A stretch of 64,000 nucleotides of DNA from positions 414,977 through 478,976 of the forward strand of contig CCRI01000003.1 in the NCBI GenBank assembly GCA_000985875.1, in the 5' to 3' direction. Numbering within the stretch: position 1 is the first letter of the stretch; each line of letters begins with the position of its first letter. The notes below the pieces were generated by a model that was given only the letters and a program-made list of their open reading frames with translations, did not search any database and had not been told where the DNA came from. The position numbers and the translations under genes are program-made. Of the stretch, positions 46,877-57,543 are shown one piece after another. Source of the DNA: Neorhizobium galegae bv. officinalis. GTDB lineage: Bacteria; Pseudomonadota; Alphaproteobacteria; Rhizobiales; Rhizobiaceae.

Positions 46877-47326
46877 TTAGGCAGCGATTGCGACAGAACC
46901 GCGGCGGGCATCGACAGAAAATGCACCGGCGCCGACGGCGGCGAGAGCCAGGAAACCACCGGCAATCGTCAGGTTCTTCATCATCATCAGGCTGTTAAAG
47001 AGCGTCAGCAGGCCATTGGCGGCTTCCGGGAAGCTCGGGACGTTGATGGCGCCGGAATGGAAGACGAAGGCGGTGAAAGCCGAGAAGGCAGCCAGCAGCA
47101 GAGCTGCGATGCGCGTCTGGAAGCCGGTCAGCACGGCAAGGCCGGTGACCAGTTCGAACAGGCCCGCGACATAGGCGAGCAGCGTGGCGGCGGGAAGGCC
47201 GGCGCCGGTGATCATGCCGGCGGTGCCGGCGGGATCGATGAGCTTCTGGAAACCGGACATGACGAACATGCCGGACAGGAGGAGGCGGGCGACGAGAAGC
47301 AGGGAATTGGTAGTGGTGGTGGACAT
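46877..47326 (-). CDS. DoxX-family membrane protein
   Basis: 149 residues from ATG 47326; the upstream frame to 47422 is not coding. Four hydrophobic helices; LLLVARLLLSGMFVMSGFQK, with the conserved R/G pattern of DoxX, and FELVTGLAVLTGFQTRIAA. DoxX-like proteins are inner-membrane quinone-linked or redox partner proteins of varied roles. Confidence 0.88.
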   Translation of the reverse strand: MSTTTTNSLLLVARLLLSGMFVMSGFQKLIDPAGTAGMITGAGLPAATLLAYVAGLFELVTGLAVLTGFQTRIAALLLAAFSAFTAFVFHSGAINVPSFPEAANGLLTLFNSLMMMKNLTIAGGFLALAAVGAGAFSVDARRGSVAIAA

Positions 47327-47598
47327 TTTAGATCTCCGGATCGGTGTCTCTGGTTGGACACGCAGGTTGAATTCTCTGGGACCGTATGTGCCCCATTTCG
47401 CCCGTATCCGGAAGATGAACAATGATTGACGGTTTGTTCGATAAAAAGAGACAATCCCTTGTGCGCCGGCGCGGTGCCGTCTCCCCGTTCTGAACGGCGG
47501 AGATCTTCAAGGATGCTCCTCTTGCTGAACGCAACCTTCAGCAAAGGTTCATCGTTTCTCCTTCACCATGCGGTCATTGCCGATGAAAGGAGCCCCTC

Positions 47599-47913
47599 AT
47601 GAAGAAGATCATCATCACCGCGCTCGCCCTCCTGGTCGCATCCGCCGTTCCGAGCCTTGCCCAGACCTACCGCAGCGAGGCGCGGGAAAACCGCCAGGAA
47701 TACCGCATCTATCGCGGCATGGCCCGGGGTGAGCTGACGCCGCGCGAACTGCGCAACCTCTCCCGCCAGCAACATCGCATCGACAGGGCGCAGTCCCGTG
47801 CCGGCCGTGACGGCTACATCTCATACCGGGAACGTCAGCGGATCGAGCGCATGCAGGACCGTGCTTCGCGCAACATCTACCGCAAGAGCAATAACGGCCG
47901 CGATATCTACTAA
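47599..47913 (+). CDS. Small secreted Arg-rich protein
   Basis: 104 residues. Signal peptide KKIIITALALLVASAVPSLA, cleaved before QTYRSE. The mature part has a repeated layout: RIYRGMARGELTPRELRNLS and, after a gap, a DGYISYRERQRIERMQ stretch ending IYRKSNNGRDIY. Helical and rich in Arg/Tyr; probably periplasmic, function unknown. Similar small proteins with 'RGxxxGxLTxxExxxL' occur across proteobacteria and are thought to be structural. AAAGGAG precedes the ATG. Confidence 0.75.
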   Translation: MKKIIITALALLVASAVPSLAQTYRSEARENRQEYRIYRGMARGELTPRELRNLSRQQHRIDRAQSRAGRDGYISYRERQRIERMQDRASRNIYRKSNNGRDIY

Positions 47914-48048
47914 TTGCGCAACGCAACTGTAGGCCCGCGTCACGGGGCGGCTTACAGGCCGCCCTTCGCATGCCAGGGAGCCTGATCCGGCAACACCCCA
48001 TCGCGCCGGGACTCGGTTACCCGGTACAAATCCTGCCTGAACGTCGGA

Positions 48049-49590
48049 TCAGATTTCTTCGATCCTGCGCGCGTCTTCCGGCAGGACCGAAAGTTCGCGC
48101 CAGTCGATCTCCTCGAGCAGCAGATTGTATTCGTCGACATTGACCTTGTGCACCGAGCGAAGCTTTTCGAGCTCTTCCCGTTGCGCGGCAATCGCCGTCA
48201 AGGCGAGCCGCCGGTAGGTATCGAGCGAGTTGGCGTCCTCGATGCGGGAAGCGGCCAGCTGCTCGATGCGGAACTTGGAGCGCAGCAGTTCCGCCTCCGT
48301 CTCGGTCGCGCCGTCGAGCCTCGAAAGGCCGGCGAGGGCGATCTTGCTGCGCAGGACGGCGAGTTCGCCATGCCCCTCGGCACGGCGGTCGAGACCGAGC
48401 CAGCGGATGATGGGCGTGAGTGTCAGTCCCTGGACAACGAGGGTTGCAAGAACCACCGAAAATGCAGTCAGCACCACCACGTCGCGCTGCGGAAAGTCCA
48501 TCGGCAGGGCGAAGGCGGTCGCAAGCGTCACCAGGCCGCGCATGCCGCACCAGCCCGCCAGCAACGCCTGCGTCATCGTTGCGGTTTCGGGTCTGCCGCG
48601 GCTGCGCTCATGCCAGGCGTTGAGGCGATTGTAGCCGATGCAGACGATAAAGCGGACCGCGACGACGATCACGATGGTCATCAGCGAAAACTGCGCGGCA
48701 TCCCAAAGATGGTCCGCCGGCATCCCGCCGACGATGTCGCGAACCTGCATGCCCATCAGCAGGAAGGCCATGACGTTGAGCACGAAGACGACAGCGGTCC
48801 AGACCGCGTAGGACTGTACCCGCATGCGGGCCGAGGAGCGCGCTTCGCTGCTTCTCGCAAGCGTCATCGCGAAGGCGACGATGGCGAGCACCGCCGAGAG
48901 ACCGAGACGTTCTGCGACGATCCAGAGAAGGAAGGTCTGTACGAACTGCAGGAGGATGCCGCCGAGCGTGCCGGCAACGAACCGCATCAGGTGCCGGACC
49001 ACCCGGGCGGCGAGGATGCCGAGGAGGATGCCGCCGGGGACTGCGAGGGAAAGATGCAGCGCCACACCGGTATCGAGACTGCCGGCCGATTGCACCGAAA
49101 GCGCCGCGTCGAAGATCAGCAGCGCTGCGGCATCGTTGAACAGGCTCTCGCCGCGCAGCACGGTATCGGTGGTGCGCGGGATCGACATCGACGACAGCAC
49201 GGCAGTCGCAGCCGCCGCATCGGGCGGAGCGACGATCGCACCGAGCACGAGTGCGGCGGCAATCGGCAGACCGGCAAACGCCCACCCGGCAAAGGCGACG
49301 GCGGCTGCGGTTGCAAAGACGCCACCGAACGCAAAGACCAGCAGCGGCACCCAGAACCGGCGGGCGATCCCGATCGGAAAATCGAAGGCGGCGTCGAGCA
49401 GCGCCGGCGCGATGAACAGCGCAAGCGCGGTGTGCGGGTCGAGCGAGATATAGGGCATGCCCGGCACCAGCGCGACCGCGGCACCCGCAAGCGCCAGCAT
49501 AGACGGATAGGGCACGGAAAGCCGGCGCGAGATCTGCAGAAGCACAATCGCGACAAGCAGCAGGACGAGCAGGCTCTCGAAGAAACTCAT
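48049..49590 (-). CDS. Na+/H+ antiporter of the CPA1 family
   Basis: 513 residues from ATG 49590 (MSFFESLLVLLL); the 62 residues further upstream are basic, non-hydrophobic and not credible. About 12 helices; LFIAPALLDAAFDFPI, VAPPDAAAATAVL (acidic pair of the ion site region), LRGESLFNDAAALLIF and GWCGMRGLVTLATA are the CPA1/NhaP motifs. The cytoplasmic C-terminal 130 residues are charged and helical. Exchanges Na+ or K+ for H+ across the inner membrane. Confidence 0.9.
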   Translation of the reverse strand: MSFFESLLVLLLVAIVLLQISRRLSVPYPSMLALAGAAVALVPGMPYISLDPHTALALFIAPALLDAAFDFPIGIARRFWVPLLVFAFGGVFATAAAVAFAGWAFAGLPIAAALVLGAIVAPPDAAAATAVLSSMSIPRTTDTVLRGESLFNDAAALLIFDAALSVQSAGSLDTGVALHLSLAVPGGILLGILAARVVRHLMRFVAGTLGGILLQFVQTFLLWIVAERLGLSAVLAIVAFAMTLARSSEARSSARMRVQSYAVWTAVVFVLNVMAFLLMGMQVRDIVGGMPADHLWDAAQFSLMTIVIVVAVRFIVCIGYNRLNAWHERSRGRPETATMTQALLAGWCGMRGLVTLATAFALPMDFPQRDVVVLTAFSVVLATLVVQGLTLTPIIRWLGLDRRAEGHGELAVLRSKIALAGLSRLDGATETEAELLRSKFRIEQLAASRIEDANSLDTYRRLALTAIAAQREELEKLRSVHKVNVDEYNLLLEEIDWRELSVLPEDARRIEEI

Positions 49591-49863
49591 GGCGCAAGTG
49601 TAATTGCCGATAACGCCCTTGTCAGCTGTGGGTTTGCGCAATTTGCTCTCAGCATACGCACGCCGCCTGCCTCGTATTGCGCCCGGATCGACCATACGGC
49701 CGCGCTTGACATATCCTCGGAGATTTCCGTACAGCTCGACATGCGCCTCCTCGGAAACCGAGAGGTTTTGCATCAAGCCATGGCCATCAGCTCATAGAGG
49801 TCCCAATGCGCCGAGTCCCTTCTCACGAAAATCACGTTCGAAATTCTGAGAAGTTGAGGGTTC

Positions 49864-51801
49864 ATGCGCACTTTGAATCTGGGCATCCTCGCCCATGTGG
49901 ACGCAGGCAAGACTAGCCTTACGGAAAGACTCCTTTTTAATGCCGGTGTGATCGACAGGCTGGGCAGCGTCGATACCGGCGATACGCAAACCGATAGCCT
50001 CGAGATCGAGCGCCAGCGCGGAATCACCATTCGCGCTGCGGTCGTGTCCTTTACGATTGGCGACACGGCCATCAACCTCGTCGATACGCCCGGCCATCCC
50101 GATTTCATTGCCGAGGTCGAGCGGATACTTGGATTGCTGGACGCCGCGGTCGTCGTCGTTTCGGCGGTCGAGGGCGTGCAGGCGCAGACCCGCGTATTGG
50201 TGCGGGCGTTGCAGCGCCTCGCCGTGCCGTTCGTCTTCTTCATCAACAAGGTCGATCGCTTAGGCGCGCAATATGACCGAGTGCTGGAGGACATCGCCCG
50301 CCAGCTGCCGGTTCGGCCGATCGCGATGTCGACCGTCATCGACCCCGGCAGCAAGCTTGTAAGGTTAGAGGCACTCGACCTGCGCACCGAACCGTCCTTC
50401 ACTGTGCTGAGTGAAACGCTGGCGGAAAACGACGACGCATTGCTCGGCGACTATCTCATGGCCCCGGATCGTCTGACCGCCGAAAGGCTCGGACACTCTC
50501 TGGCCGATCAGGTCTCCAGGGGCCTGGTGCACCCCGCATTCGCAGGAGCCGCGATGACCGGCGTCGGCCTGCCAGCGCTGACATCGGCCATCACGACGCT
50601 GCTGCCCAGCCGCGAGCGCGACCCGGGCGGTCCGATCGCCGGGAGGATATTCAAGATCGAGCGCGGGTGGGGCGGCGAAAAACTTTCCTACATGTATCTC
50701 GCATCCGGCACGATCCAGCTCCGGCAATACCTGGATCTGCCCAGGGCCCCGGCAAGGGTGACCGGAATCCACGTCTTCGAGGCTGGCGGGGTTCATCCCG
50801 CCGCCAGTTTCCACGCCGGGCAGGTCGCTCGCGTCAGTGGCCTCGCCAGTGCCCGGATAGGAGATGCGGTGGGAGACGATCTGCTTTCCGGTGGCCGGTC
50901 CCACTTTGCTCCGCCCACCCTTGAAACTCGTGTGCTGGCCAGGCGCCCTTCCGACAATGTGGCACTGTGGCTTGCGCTGAACCAGTTGGCCGAACAGGAT
51001 CCGCTAATCAACCTGCGCCGCAACGACGACGCCAACGAAGTCTTCGTGTCCCTCTATGGCGAGGTGCAGAAGGAGGTCATCCAATCGACCTTGCTGACGG
51101 ATTTCGGTATCGAGACGGTGTTCGAGGAGAGCACCGTCATCTGTGTGGAAAGGCTTGTCGGAACCGGTGCCGGCCTCGAGATCATCTTCAAGGAACCCAA
51201 TCCCTTCATGGCGACGGTCGGGCTGCGCGTCGAGCCGCGGCCGGAAGGGGCCGGCAACAGCTTCGCCTTGGAAGTGGACGTGGGCCAGATGCCCGCAAGC
51301 TTCTATCGGGCGGTCGAGGACACCGTGTCCGAAACGCTGAAGCAGGGCCCTTTCGGCTGGCAGATCATCGATTGCCACGTCGCCATGACCGCGGCCCGGC
51401 ACAGTTCACCGGTGAGCACTGCCGCCGATTTCCGGCAGTTGACGCCGCTGGTGCTGGCAGCGGCCCTGTCGGTGGCGCAGATCGTCGTCTGCGAGCCGAT
51501 CGACCGCTTTTACCTCGAAGCGCCTGTCACGGCTTTAAGCGGTCTGCACACCCTGCTTGCGAAATCCGGTGCGATAACCAGGGATTCCGTGATTGCAAAC
51601 GGGGTGGCGCGGCTGGAAGGCACGATAGCATCCACGATGACTCAAGGCGTTCTGCAACAACTGCCGGGGCTGACAAGCGGCATGGGGACGATGGAATATT
51701 CCTTTGATCACTATGCCCGGATGGCTGGTCCGCCTCGTTCGCGCCGACGTTCGGGCGCCGATCCGTTCAATGCCGCCGAATATCTGCTGCGCTTGCGCTG
51801 A
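49864..51801 (+). CDS. Ribosomal protection protein (Otr(A)/TetM-like EF-G paralogue)
   Basis: 645 residues. The G domain has LGILAHVDAGKTSLTERLL (G1), RGITIRAAVVSF (G2), VDTPGHPDF (G3) and FFINKVDR (G4). It begins directly at the G domain with no EF-G-specific G-prime insertion. Layout and the C-terminal domain IV/V match tetracycline-type ribosomal protection proteins, which eject the drug from the 30S A site with GTP; actinobacterial Otr(A) is the closest look. Whether it confers resistance is untested; no upstream leader attenuation is evident. Confidence 0.85.
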   Translation: MRTLNLGILAHVDAGKTSLTERLLFNAGVIDRLGSVDTGDTQTDSLEIERQRGITIRAAVVSFTIGDTAINLVDTPGHPDFIAEVERILGLLDAAVVVVSAVEGVQAQTRVLVRALQRLAVPFVFFINKVDRLGAQYDRVLEDIARQLPVRPIAMSTVIDPGSKLVRLEALDLRTEPSFTVLSETLAENDDALLGDYLMAPDRLTAERLGHSLADQVSRGLVHPAFAGAAMTGVGLPALTSAITTLLPSRERDPGGPIAGRIFKIERGWGGEKLSYMYLASGTIQLRQYLDLPRAPARVTGIHVFEAGGVHPAASFHAGQVARVSGLASARIGDAVGDDLLSGGRSHFAPPTLETRVLARRPSDNVALWLALNQLAEQDPLINLRRNDDANEVFVSLYGEVQKEVIQSTLLTDFGIETVFEESTVICVERLVGTGAGLEIIFKEPNPFMATVGLRVEPRPEGAGNSFALEVDVGQMPASFYRAVEDTVSETLKQGPFGWQIIDCHVAMTAARHSSPVSTAADFRQLTPLVLAAALSVAQIVVCEPIDRFYLEAPVTALSGLHTLLAKSGAITRDSVIANGVARLEGTIASTMTQGVLQQLPGLTSGMGTMEYSFDHYARMAGPPRSRRRSGADPFNAAEYLLRLR

Positions 51802-51845
51802 AACAGGTTCATCGAGCGGGTAGCCCGCAAGCTGACGACAAACAA

Positions 51846-51871
51846 AAAGGGCGACCCGAGGGCCGCCCTTT
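51846..51871 (-). terminator. Intrinsic terminator after groEL
   Basis: AAAGGGC and GCCCTTT arms; on the reverse strand the stem is followed by TTTTTG. It lies just left of the groEL stop, between the convergent ribosomal protection gene and groEL. Confidence 0.75.
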
Positions 51872-51912
51872 CCGAACTGAACCGGCTGGCTCAGATGTGA
51901 GACCCGGAGGTC

Positions 51913-53580
<1,668 letters not shown>

Positions 53581-53614
53581 TCAGCGATATTTCAGTGAAA
53601 GCAACCGACTGAGA

Positions 53615-53911
53615 TCAGCCGATGATGCCCATGATGTCGGATTCCTTCATGATCAGAAGGTCTTCGCCATCGAGCTTGACTTCGGTGCCCGACCACTTGC
53701 CGAACAGGACGCGGTCGCCTGCCTTGACGTCGAGAGCGGTGATGTTGCCCTTGTCGTCGCGGGTGCCGGTACCGACGGCGACGATTTCGCCTTCCTGCGG
53801 CTTTTCCTTGGCGGTATCAGGAATGATGATGCCGCCCTTGGTCTTGGCTTCGGATTCGACGCGACGAACAACGACGCGGTCGTGAAGGGGGCGGAAATTG
53901 GTGCTTGCCAT
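53615..53911 (-). CDS. groES: Co-chaperonin GroES
   Basis: 98 residues. [20 protein letters not shown] then GGIIIP holds the mobile loop that docks on GroEL (GGI); [20 protein letters not shown] is typical of the roof and C-terminal strands. First gene of the operon, preceded by the CIRCE element and a heat-shock type promoter. Confidence 0.98.
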   Translation of the reverse strand: MASTNFRPLHDRVVVRRVESEAKTKGGIIIPDTAKEKPQEGEIVAVGTGTRDDKGNITALDVKAGDRVLFGKWSGTEVKLDGEDLLIMKESDIMGIIG

Positions 53912-53967
53912 TGTCTAATCCCTCGATCAAATGACATGGACGGGTTGAAACCCGTATCTCGGTGCTG

Positions 53968-53994
53968 TTAGCACTCCCACTTGGAGAGTGCCAG
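53968..53994. promoter_or_regulatory. CIRCE element (HrcA operator) of groESL
   Basis: TTAGCACTC-N9-GAGTGCCAG matches the CIRCE consensus TTAGCACTC-N9-GAGTGCTAA, with two deviations in the right arm. It lies between the promoter and groES, so HrcA should block initiation without heat shock. Confidence 0.95.
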
Positions 53995-54002
53995 CCGCGT
54001 CG

Positions 54003-54030
54003 AGATAAGGTCGGCCGGCGGATGAGTCAA
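54003..54030 (-). promoter_or_regulatory. groESL promoter
   Basis: On the reverse strand, TTGACT (-35; 54025-54030, preceded by C, giving CTTGAC) and TTATCT (-10; 54003-54008) are separated by 16 nt. CTTG plus CCTTAT also fits the alphaproteobacterial RpoH heat-shock consensus, so sigma-70 and sigma-32 use are both possible. Confidence 0.65.
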
Positions 54031-54347
54031 GAACGGCCGTAAAATTTTCGAGCCGGCTCGGAACCTCATGTGAAATACGCTTAACGATACGGATGCTGGG
54101 CCGCGCCTGCGTCTGGCGGAACTGACGGCCGCTTGCCGGCCACATCGGGTTTTCGGTTTAGGCCACCTCTCCGTGGCAGGTCGGCATGTTGCACCGGACT
54201 TTGGTGGAAGAAAGGCGCCGGGGCGCTGGAGGGCAGTATGCGGTTGCGGACGTCGACGACGCCGTTGCGGCTTTTCTCCCGAATATCTCTTGTAATCCTG
54301 AACCGGGTTTGTCATGTGACCCGGGACTTGCGAGATGGGAAGGTTAC

Positions 54348-55196
54348 ATGGCAAAGCGCATCGGCAATCTGAGCGAAGTGATCGGCGACTACGACGTGGT
54401 TCTTTCGGACGTCTGGGGTGTGGTTCACAACGGTGTCGAGGCTTTCCAGCATTCCTGCAAGGCGCTCGCCGCGGCCCGCGAAGCCGGCGCCACGGTGGTG
54501 CTGATCACCAATTCGCCGCGCACGGCACCCGGCGTCATCGAACAGATGCGCACGCTCGGCGTGCCCGACGGCACCTATGACCGGATCGTCACATCCGGCG
54601 ACGTCACCCAGCACCTGATCGTCGACGGCCCGAAAAAGGTCTTCCTGATCGGCCCCGAACGCGACCTCAACCTGTTCGACGGGCTCGGCGTCGAGGTGGT
54701 CTCCGCCGACGAAGCCGAATGCATCGTCTGCACCGGCTTTTTCGACGACGAGAAGGAAGTCCCGGAAGACTATACCGACATGCTGGCGGCGTTTGCTAAG
54801 CGTGACGTGCCTTTTATCTGCGCCAACCCGGATCTCGTTGTCGAGCGCGGCCACAAGATCATCCCCTGCGCCGGTGCGGTGGCGGCCTATTACGAAGAGT
54901 TCGGCGGCAAGACCCGCGTTGCCGGCAAACCGCACCGTCCGATCTACGAGGCGACGATCGAAGCTGCCCGCGAAGTGCGCGGCGATTTCCCGATGAACCG
55001 GGTGCTGGCGATCGGCGACGGCATGCCGACCGACGTGCGCGGCGCGCTCGCATACGGCCTCGACCTGCTTTATATCAGCGCGGGCATCCATGTCGCGGAA
55101 TACACCGTCAACGGCCAGACCGACGAGGCGATCCTCAACGCCTGGCTGAAGCGGGAAAATGCCGCACCGAAATACTGGATGCCGCGCCTCGCATAG
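54348..55196 (+). CDS. HAD-superfamily IIA hydrolase (TIGR01459-type)
   Basis: 282 residues from ATG 54348; the open frame back to 54186 is not coding. VVLSDVWGVVHNG is HAD motif I with the acceptor Asp replaced in the second position by Val-Trp, as in the NagD-like IIA group; VVLITNSPRTAPGV is motif II, GKPHRPIYEA motif III and LAIGDGMPTDVRGAL motif IV. Belongs to the family of uncharacterised alphaproteobacterial IIA phosphatases. Lies 40 nt upstream of ribF, as commonly seen in Rhizobiaceae. Confidence 0.9.
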   Translation: MAKRIGNLSEVIGDYDVVLSDVWGVVHNGVEAFQHSCKALAAAREAGATVVLITNSPRTAPGVIEQMRTLGVPDGTYDRIVTSGDVTQHLIVDGPKKVFLIGPERDLNLFDGLGVEVVSADEAECIVCTGFFDDEKEVPEDYTDMLAAFAKRDVPFICANPDLVVERGHKIIPCAGAVAAYYEEFGGKTRVAGKPHRPIYEATIEAAREVRGDFPMNRVLAIGDGMPTDVRGALAYGLDLLYISAGIHVAEYTVNGQTDEAILNAWLKRENAAPKYWMPRLA

Positions 55197-55236
55197 CCCC
55201 TGGGGCCTCAATCGCGCCTGAACCGGAACCCGCTGC

Positions 55237-56217
55237 ATGACTGTCTTCCACCGCAACGAGAAGAAGGAACCGCTGCCCGAGGAACTGAAGGGCGGCGTCA
55301 TCGCCATCGGCAATTTCGATGGCGTGCACCGCGGCCATCGCAGCGTGCTGGAGCGCGCGCTGGCTCTTGCCGAACAGCGCGGTGTGCCCGCCCTTGTGCT
55401 GACCTTCGAGCCGCATCCGCGCACGGTTTTCCGCTCGGAAGAACCGGTCTTCCGCCTGACGCCGGCGCCGCTCAAGGCTCGCCTGCTCGAAGCCATGGGC
55501 TTCCGCTCGGTGATCGAATATCCCTTTACCCCCGAGTTTGCGACCCGCTCGGCGGAAGAGTTCATCCAGACCATTCTCGTGGATTGGCTGGCAGCGAGCG
55601 CCGTGGTCACAGGCTTCGACTTTCATTTCGGCAAGGGCAGGGAGGGCGGACCGGCCTTCCTGATGGCATCGGGCGCCAAGCACGGTTTCAACGTGCAGCT
55701 GGTCGATGCCTTCCGTGACGAAAATGCCGACGTGATCTCCTCCAGCCGTATCCGCGATCTGCTGGCGGAGGGCGATGTCTCCGCCGCAGCTGGCCTGCTC
55801 GGTTATCGCTATACGGTCGAGGCGGACGTGATCGACGGCGAAAAGCTCGGCCGCCAGCTAGGCTTCCCGACCGCCAACATGCAGCTTCCCCCCGAAGCAG
55901 AATTGAAGTCCGGCATCTATGCCGTACGCTTCCGCCGCCCCGACGGCACGCTTTTCGACGGTGTCGCCAGCTACGGCCGCCGCCCGACGGTCACCGAAAA
56001 CGGCGCGCCGTTGCTGGAAACCTACCTCTTCGATTTCTCCGGCAGCCTTTACGGCGAAACCTGTTCCGTCTCCTTCTTCGGCCACCTGCGCGACGAACTG
56101 AAATTCGACGGTCTGGATCCGCTGGTCGCGCAGATCAAGCGGGATGAGGAAGAGGCGCGGGCGCTGCTGTCCGGTGTGAGGCCGCTGGGCGAAGTGGACG
56201 CCAAGATCGCGTTTTGA
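55237..56217 (+). CDS. ribF: Bifunctional riboflavin kinase/FMN adenylyltransferase
   Basis: 326 residues. The N-terminal FAD synthetase domain has IAIGNFDGVHRGH, LTFEPHPRTVF and ISSSRIRDLLAEGDV; the C-terminal kinase domain has GRQLGFPTANM and GVASYGRRPTV. Makes FMN, then FAD. It lies 40 nt after the HAD-IIA gene, probably in one transcript. Confidence 0.96.
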   Translation: MTVFHRNEKKEPLPEELKGGVIAIGNFDGVHRGHRSVLERALALAEQRGVPALVLTFEPHPRTVFRSEEPVFRLTPAPLKARLLEAMGFRSVIEYPFTPEFATRSAEEFIQTILVDWLAASAVVTGFDFHFGKGREGGPAFLMASGAKHGFNVQLVDAFRDENADVISSSRIRDLLAEGDVSAAAGLLGYRYTVEADVIDGEKLGRQLGFPTANMQLPPEAELKSGIYAVRFRRPDGTLFDGVASYGRRPTVTENGAPLLETYLFDFSGSLYGETCSVSFFGHLRDELKFDGLDPLVAQIKRDEEEARALLSGVRPLGEVDAKIAF

Positions 56218-56221
56218 GGGG

Positions 56222-56836
56222 TTACTTCAGCAAACGGCTGTCGAAGGGATAGGATATCACGTCCTCGACGACAATTTCGGCCGCTTGCGGATGGCGCGGG
56301 TTTACCAGGTAGTTGTTTGCCGCGGGCATCACAAATGATGGAACGCGCATAAGGCAGTAGTGGCTGTTCTCAAGCCAGTTCATACCAATTGATTGCGAAA
56401 GCTGTTTATTTTCAATCGGCTTCTGCATCAATTCCGAGAGCGCGGTGGAGAGGTCCGAGACGGCTGGCGTCTTGTCTTGGGTTGACTTTATATACGCTTC
56501 GACCGTCTTCAGAGAGGTGCCGAGCTGGTCTGCAAGCACTTCTGCCGATGTTCCTGCCGCGATCAGTTCCCAGAGTTCTTTTTCTCCACGACTAAGCTCC
56601 TGCCCTCTTTCGATCTGGTTGAAAATCGATACTTCATCAGGGCAGTGGATCTTAATCAGCTGGAAGGAGGGTGGGATCTGATCGGGCTCGAAATGAACCA
56701 GAACCTCCAGCAACGACGTGGACGGATGATCCGAGCAATATACGACAGGTATTCCCTTTCGATGCCAGCGGCCCTCCACCAAGAGACCGCCGCGACCCGT
56801 CAAGTCTGCATATTTGGAAATCCGCCAAAGATGCAT
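56222..56836 (-). CDS. RES-domain toxin with an inserted LuxR-type helix-turn-helix
   Basis: 204 residues. The RES domain is split: N-terminal half residues 1-75 (LWRISKYADLTGRGG, WHRKGIPVVYCSDHPSTSLL then EVLVH) and C-terminal half from about 145 (SIGMNWLENSHYCLMRVPSF and NNYLVNPRHPQ). Between them, residues about 81-116 (LSRGEKELWELIAAG, LADQLGTSLKTVEAYI) match the GerE/LuxR DNA-binding motif. RES toxins degrade NAD+ in the MbcT/ResT group. It starts 1 nt after the antitoxin stop. The insertion is unusual: the toxin may contribute DNA binding to operon control. Confidence 0.82.
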   Translation of the reverse strand: MHLWRISKYADLTGRGGLLVEGRWHRKGIPVVYCSDHPSTSLLEVLVHFEPDQIPPSFQLIKIHCPDEVSIFNQIERGQELSRGEKELWELIAAGTSAEVLADQLGTSLKTVEAYIKSTQDKTPAVSDLSTALSELMQKPIENKQLSQSIGMNWLENSHYCLMRVPSFVMPAANNYLVNPRHPQAAEIVVEDVISYPFDSRLLK

Positions 56837-56837
56837 C

Positions 56838-57251
56838 TTAGAAATAGATGCCGTATTCGATACGCAAAAGCTCTTCCTCTACGAGCCGCGCTCCCGTTTC
56901 CGACTCGAGCAAATCAAGTGGAACGACCTTGTTGAGCGCGCGAGAGGGCGTCCGTAGCCATCTCTGCGCTCTCTCCTTGTCACCAAGAATGCGTTCCGCC
57001 AGCTCAGCTATATTCAATAGACGCTGGGCGCTGTCATTTTCCGAAACCGTGAGTGGCTCTTCTTTCTCGATACGACGCGCAAGAGTTCGGCGAGGCGCCA
57101 CGAACCGATGTATTTCATCCATCGAATAGCCGTGCTCTTTCAGAGTTTCGATAGACTTCCCGTCGAAGCGGCGAAATCGGCCCTTGGCCGCGACCTCAAT
57201 GAGTTTGTGGATAGAGCTTACGCCTTCGTTCCGGTTCAATGCGTGTTCCAT
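56838..57251 (-). CDS. Antitoxin of a RES-Xre pair (MbcA/ParS-type)
   Basis: 137 residues. A Xre-like helix-turn-helix region is followed by the MbcA/ParS/Xre toxin-binding domain, with ILGDKERAQRWLRTPSRALN then KVVPLDLLESETGARLVEEE near the C-terminus; the last residues (YGIYF) likely wrap the toxin. Both features match antitoxins of RES toxins. It is the first gene of the operon with the RES toxin following. Confidence 0.88.
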   Translation of the reverse strand: MEHALNRNEGVSSIHKLIEVAAKGRFRRFDGKSIETLKEHGYSMDEIHRFVAPRRTLARRIEKEEPLTVSENDSAQRLLNIAELAERILGDKERAQRWLRTPSRALNKVVPLDLLESETGARLVEEELLRIEYGIYF

Positions 57252-57543
57252 ATGCAGCTCCGTGCCATTTGCCCAAAAATATAAGCGCAGATGGCACTAA
57301 AATCAAATGCAGCTTCGGGAGGAAATTGGCTTGGTAATCCCCTTCCTTTCCGCCGCAAAAACCCTTAAGAACCGCCACCATGAAAAAATTCCGGCTGGCC
57401 CAGATCATTCGAATTATAGGCCCGGCCTTCCGCGCGCTGTAAGAGCGGCCGGAGGGTCCGGGTTTTTGGCGCTTCGTGAGCGCCTTCCGCCAGCGAATTT
57501 TCATCGAGATGCGCCCCGTCGCGGCGCCAGGACGATTGATCCC

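Larger units (their letters stand above)
53912..54347. other. Upstream region between groES and the HAD-IIA gene
   Basis: About 440 nt. The part nearest groES holds CIRCE and the promoter. The remainder, 54040-54347, shows no convincing coding sequence or operator and should contain the promoter of the rightward HAD gene. Confidence 0.5.
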
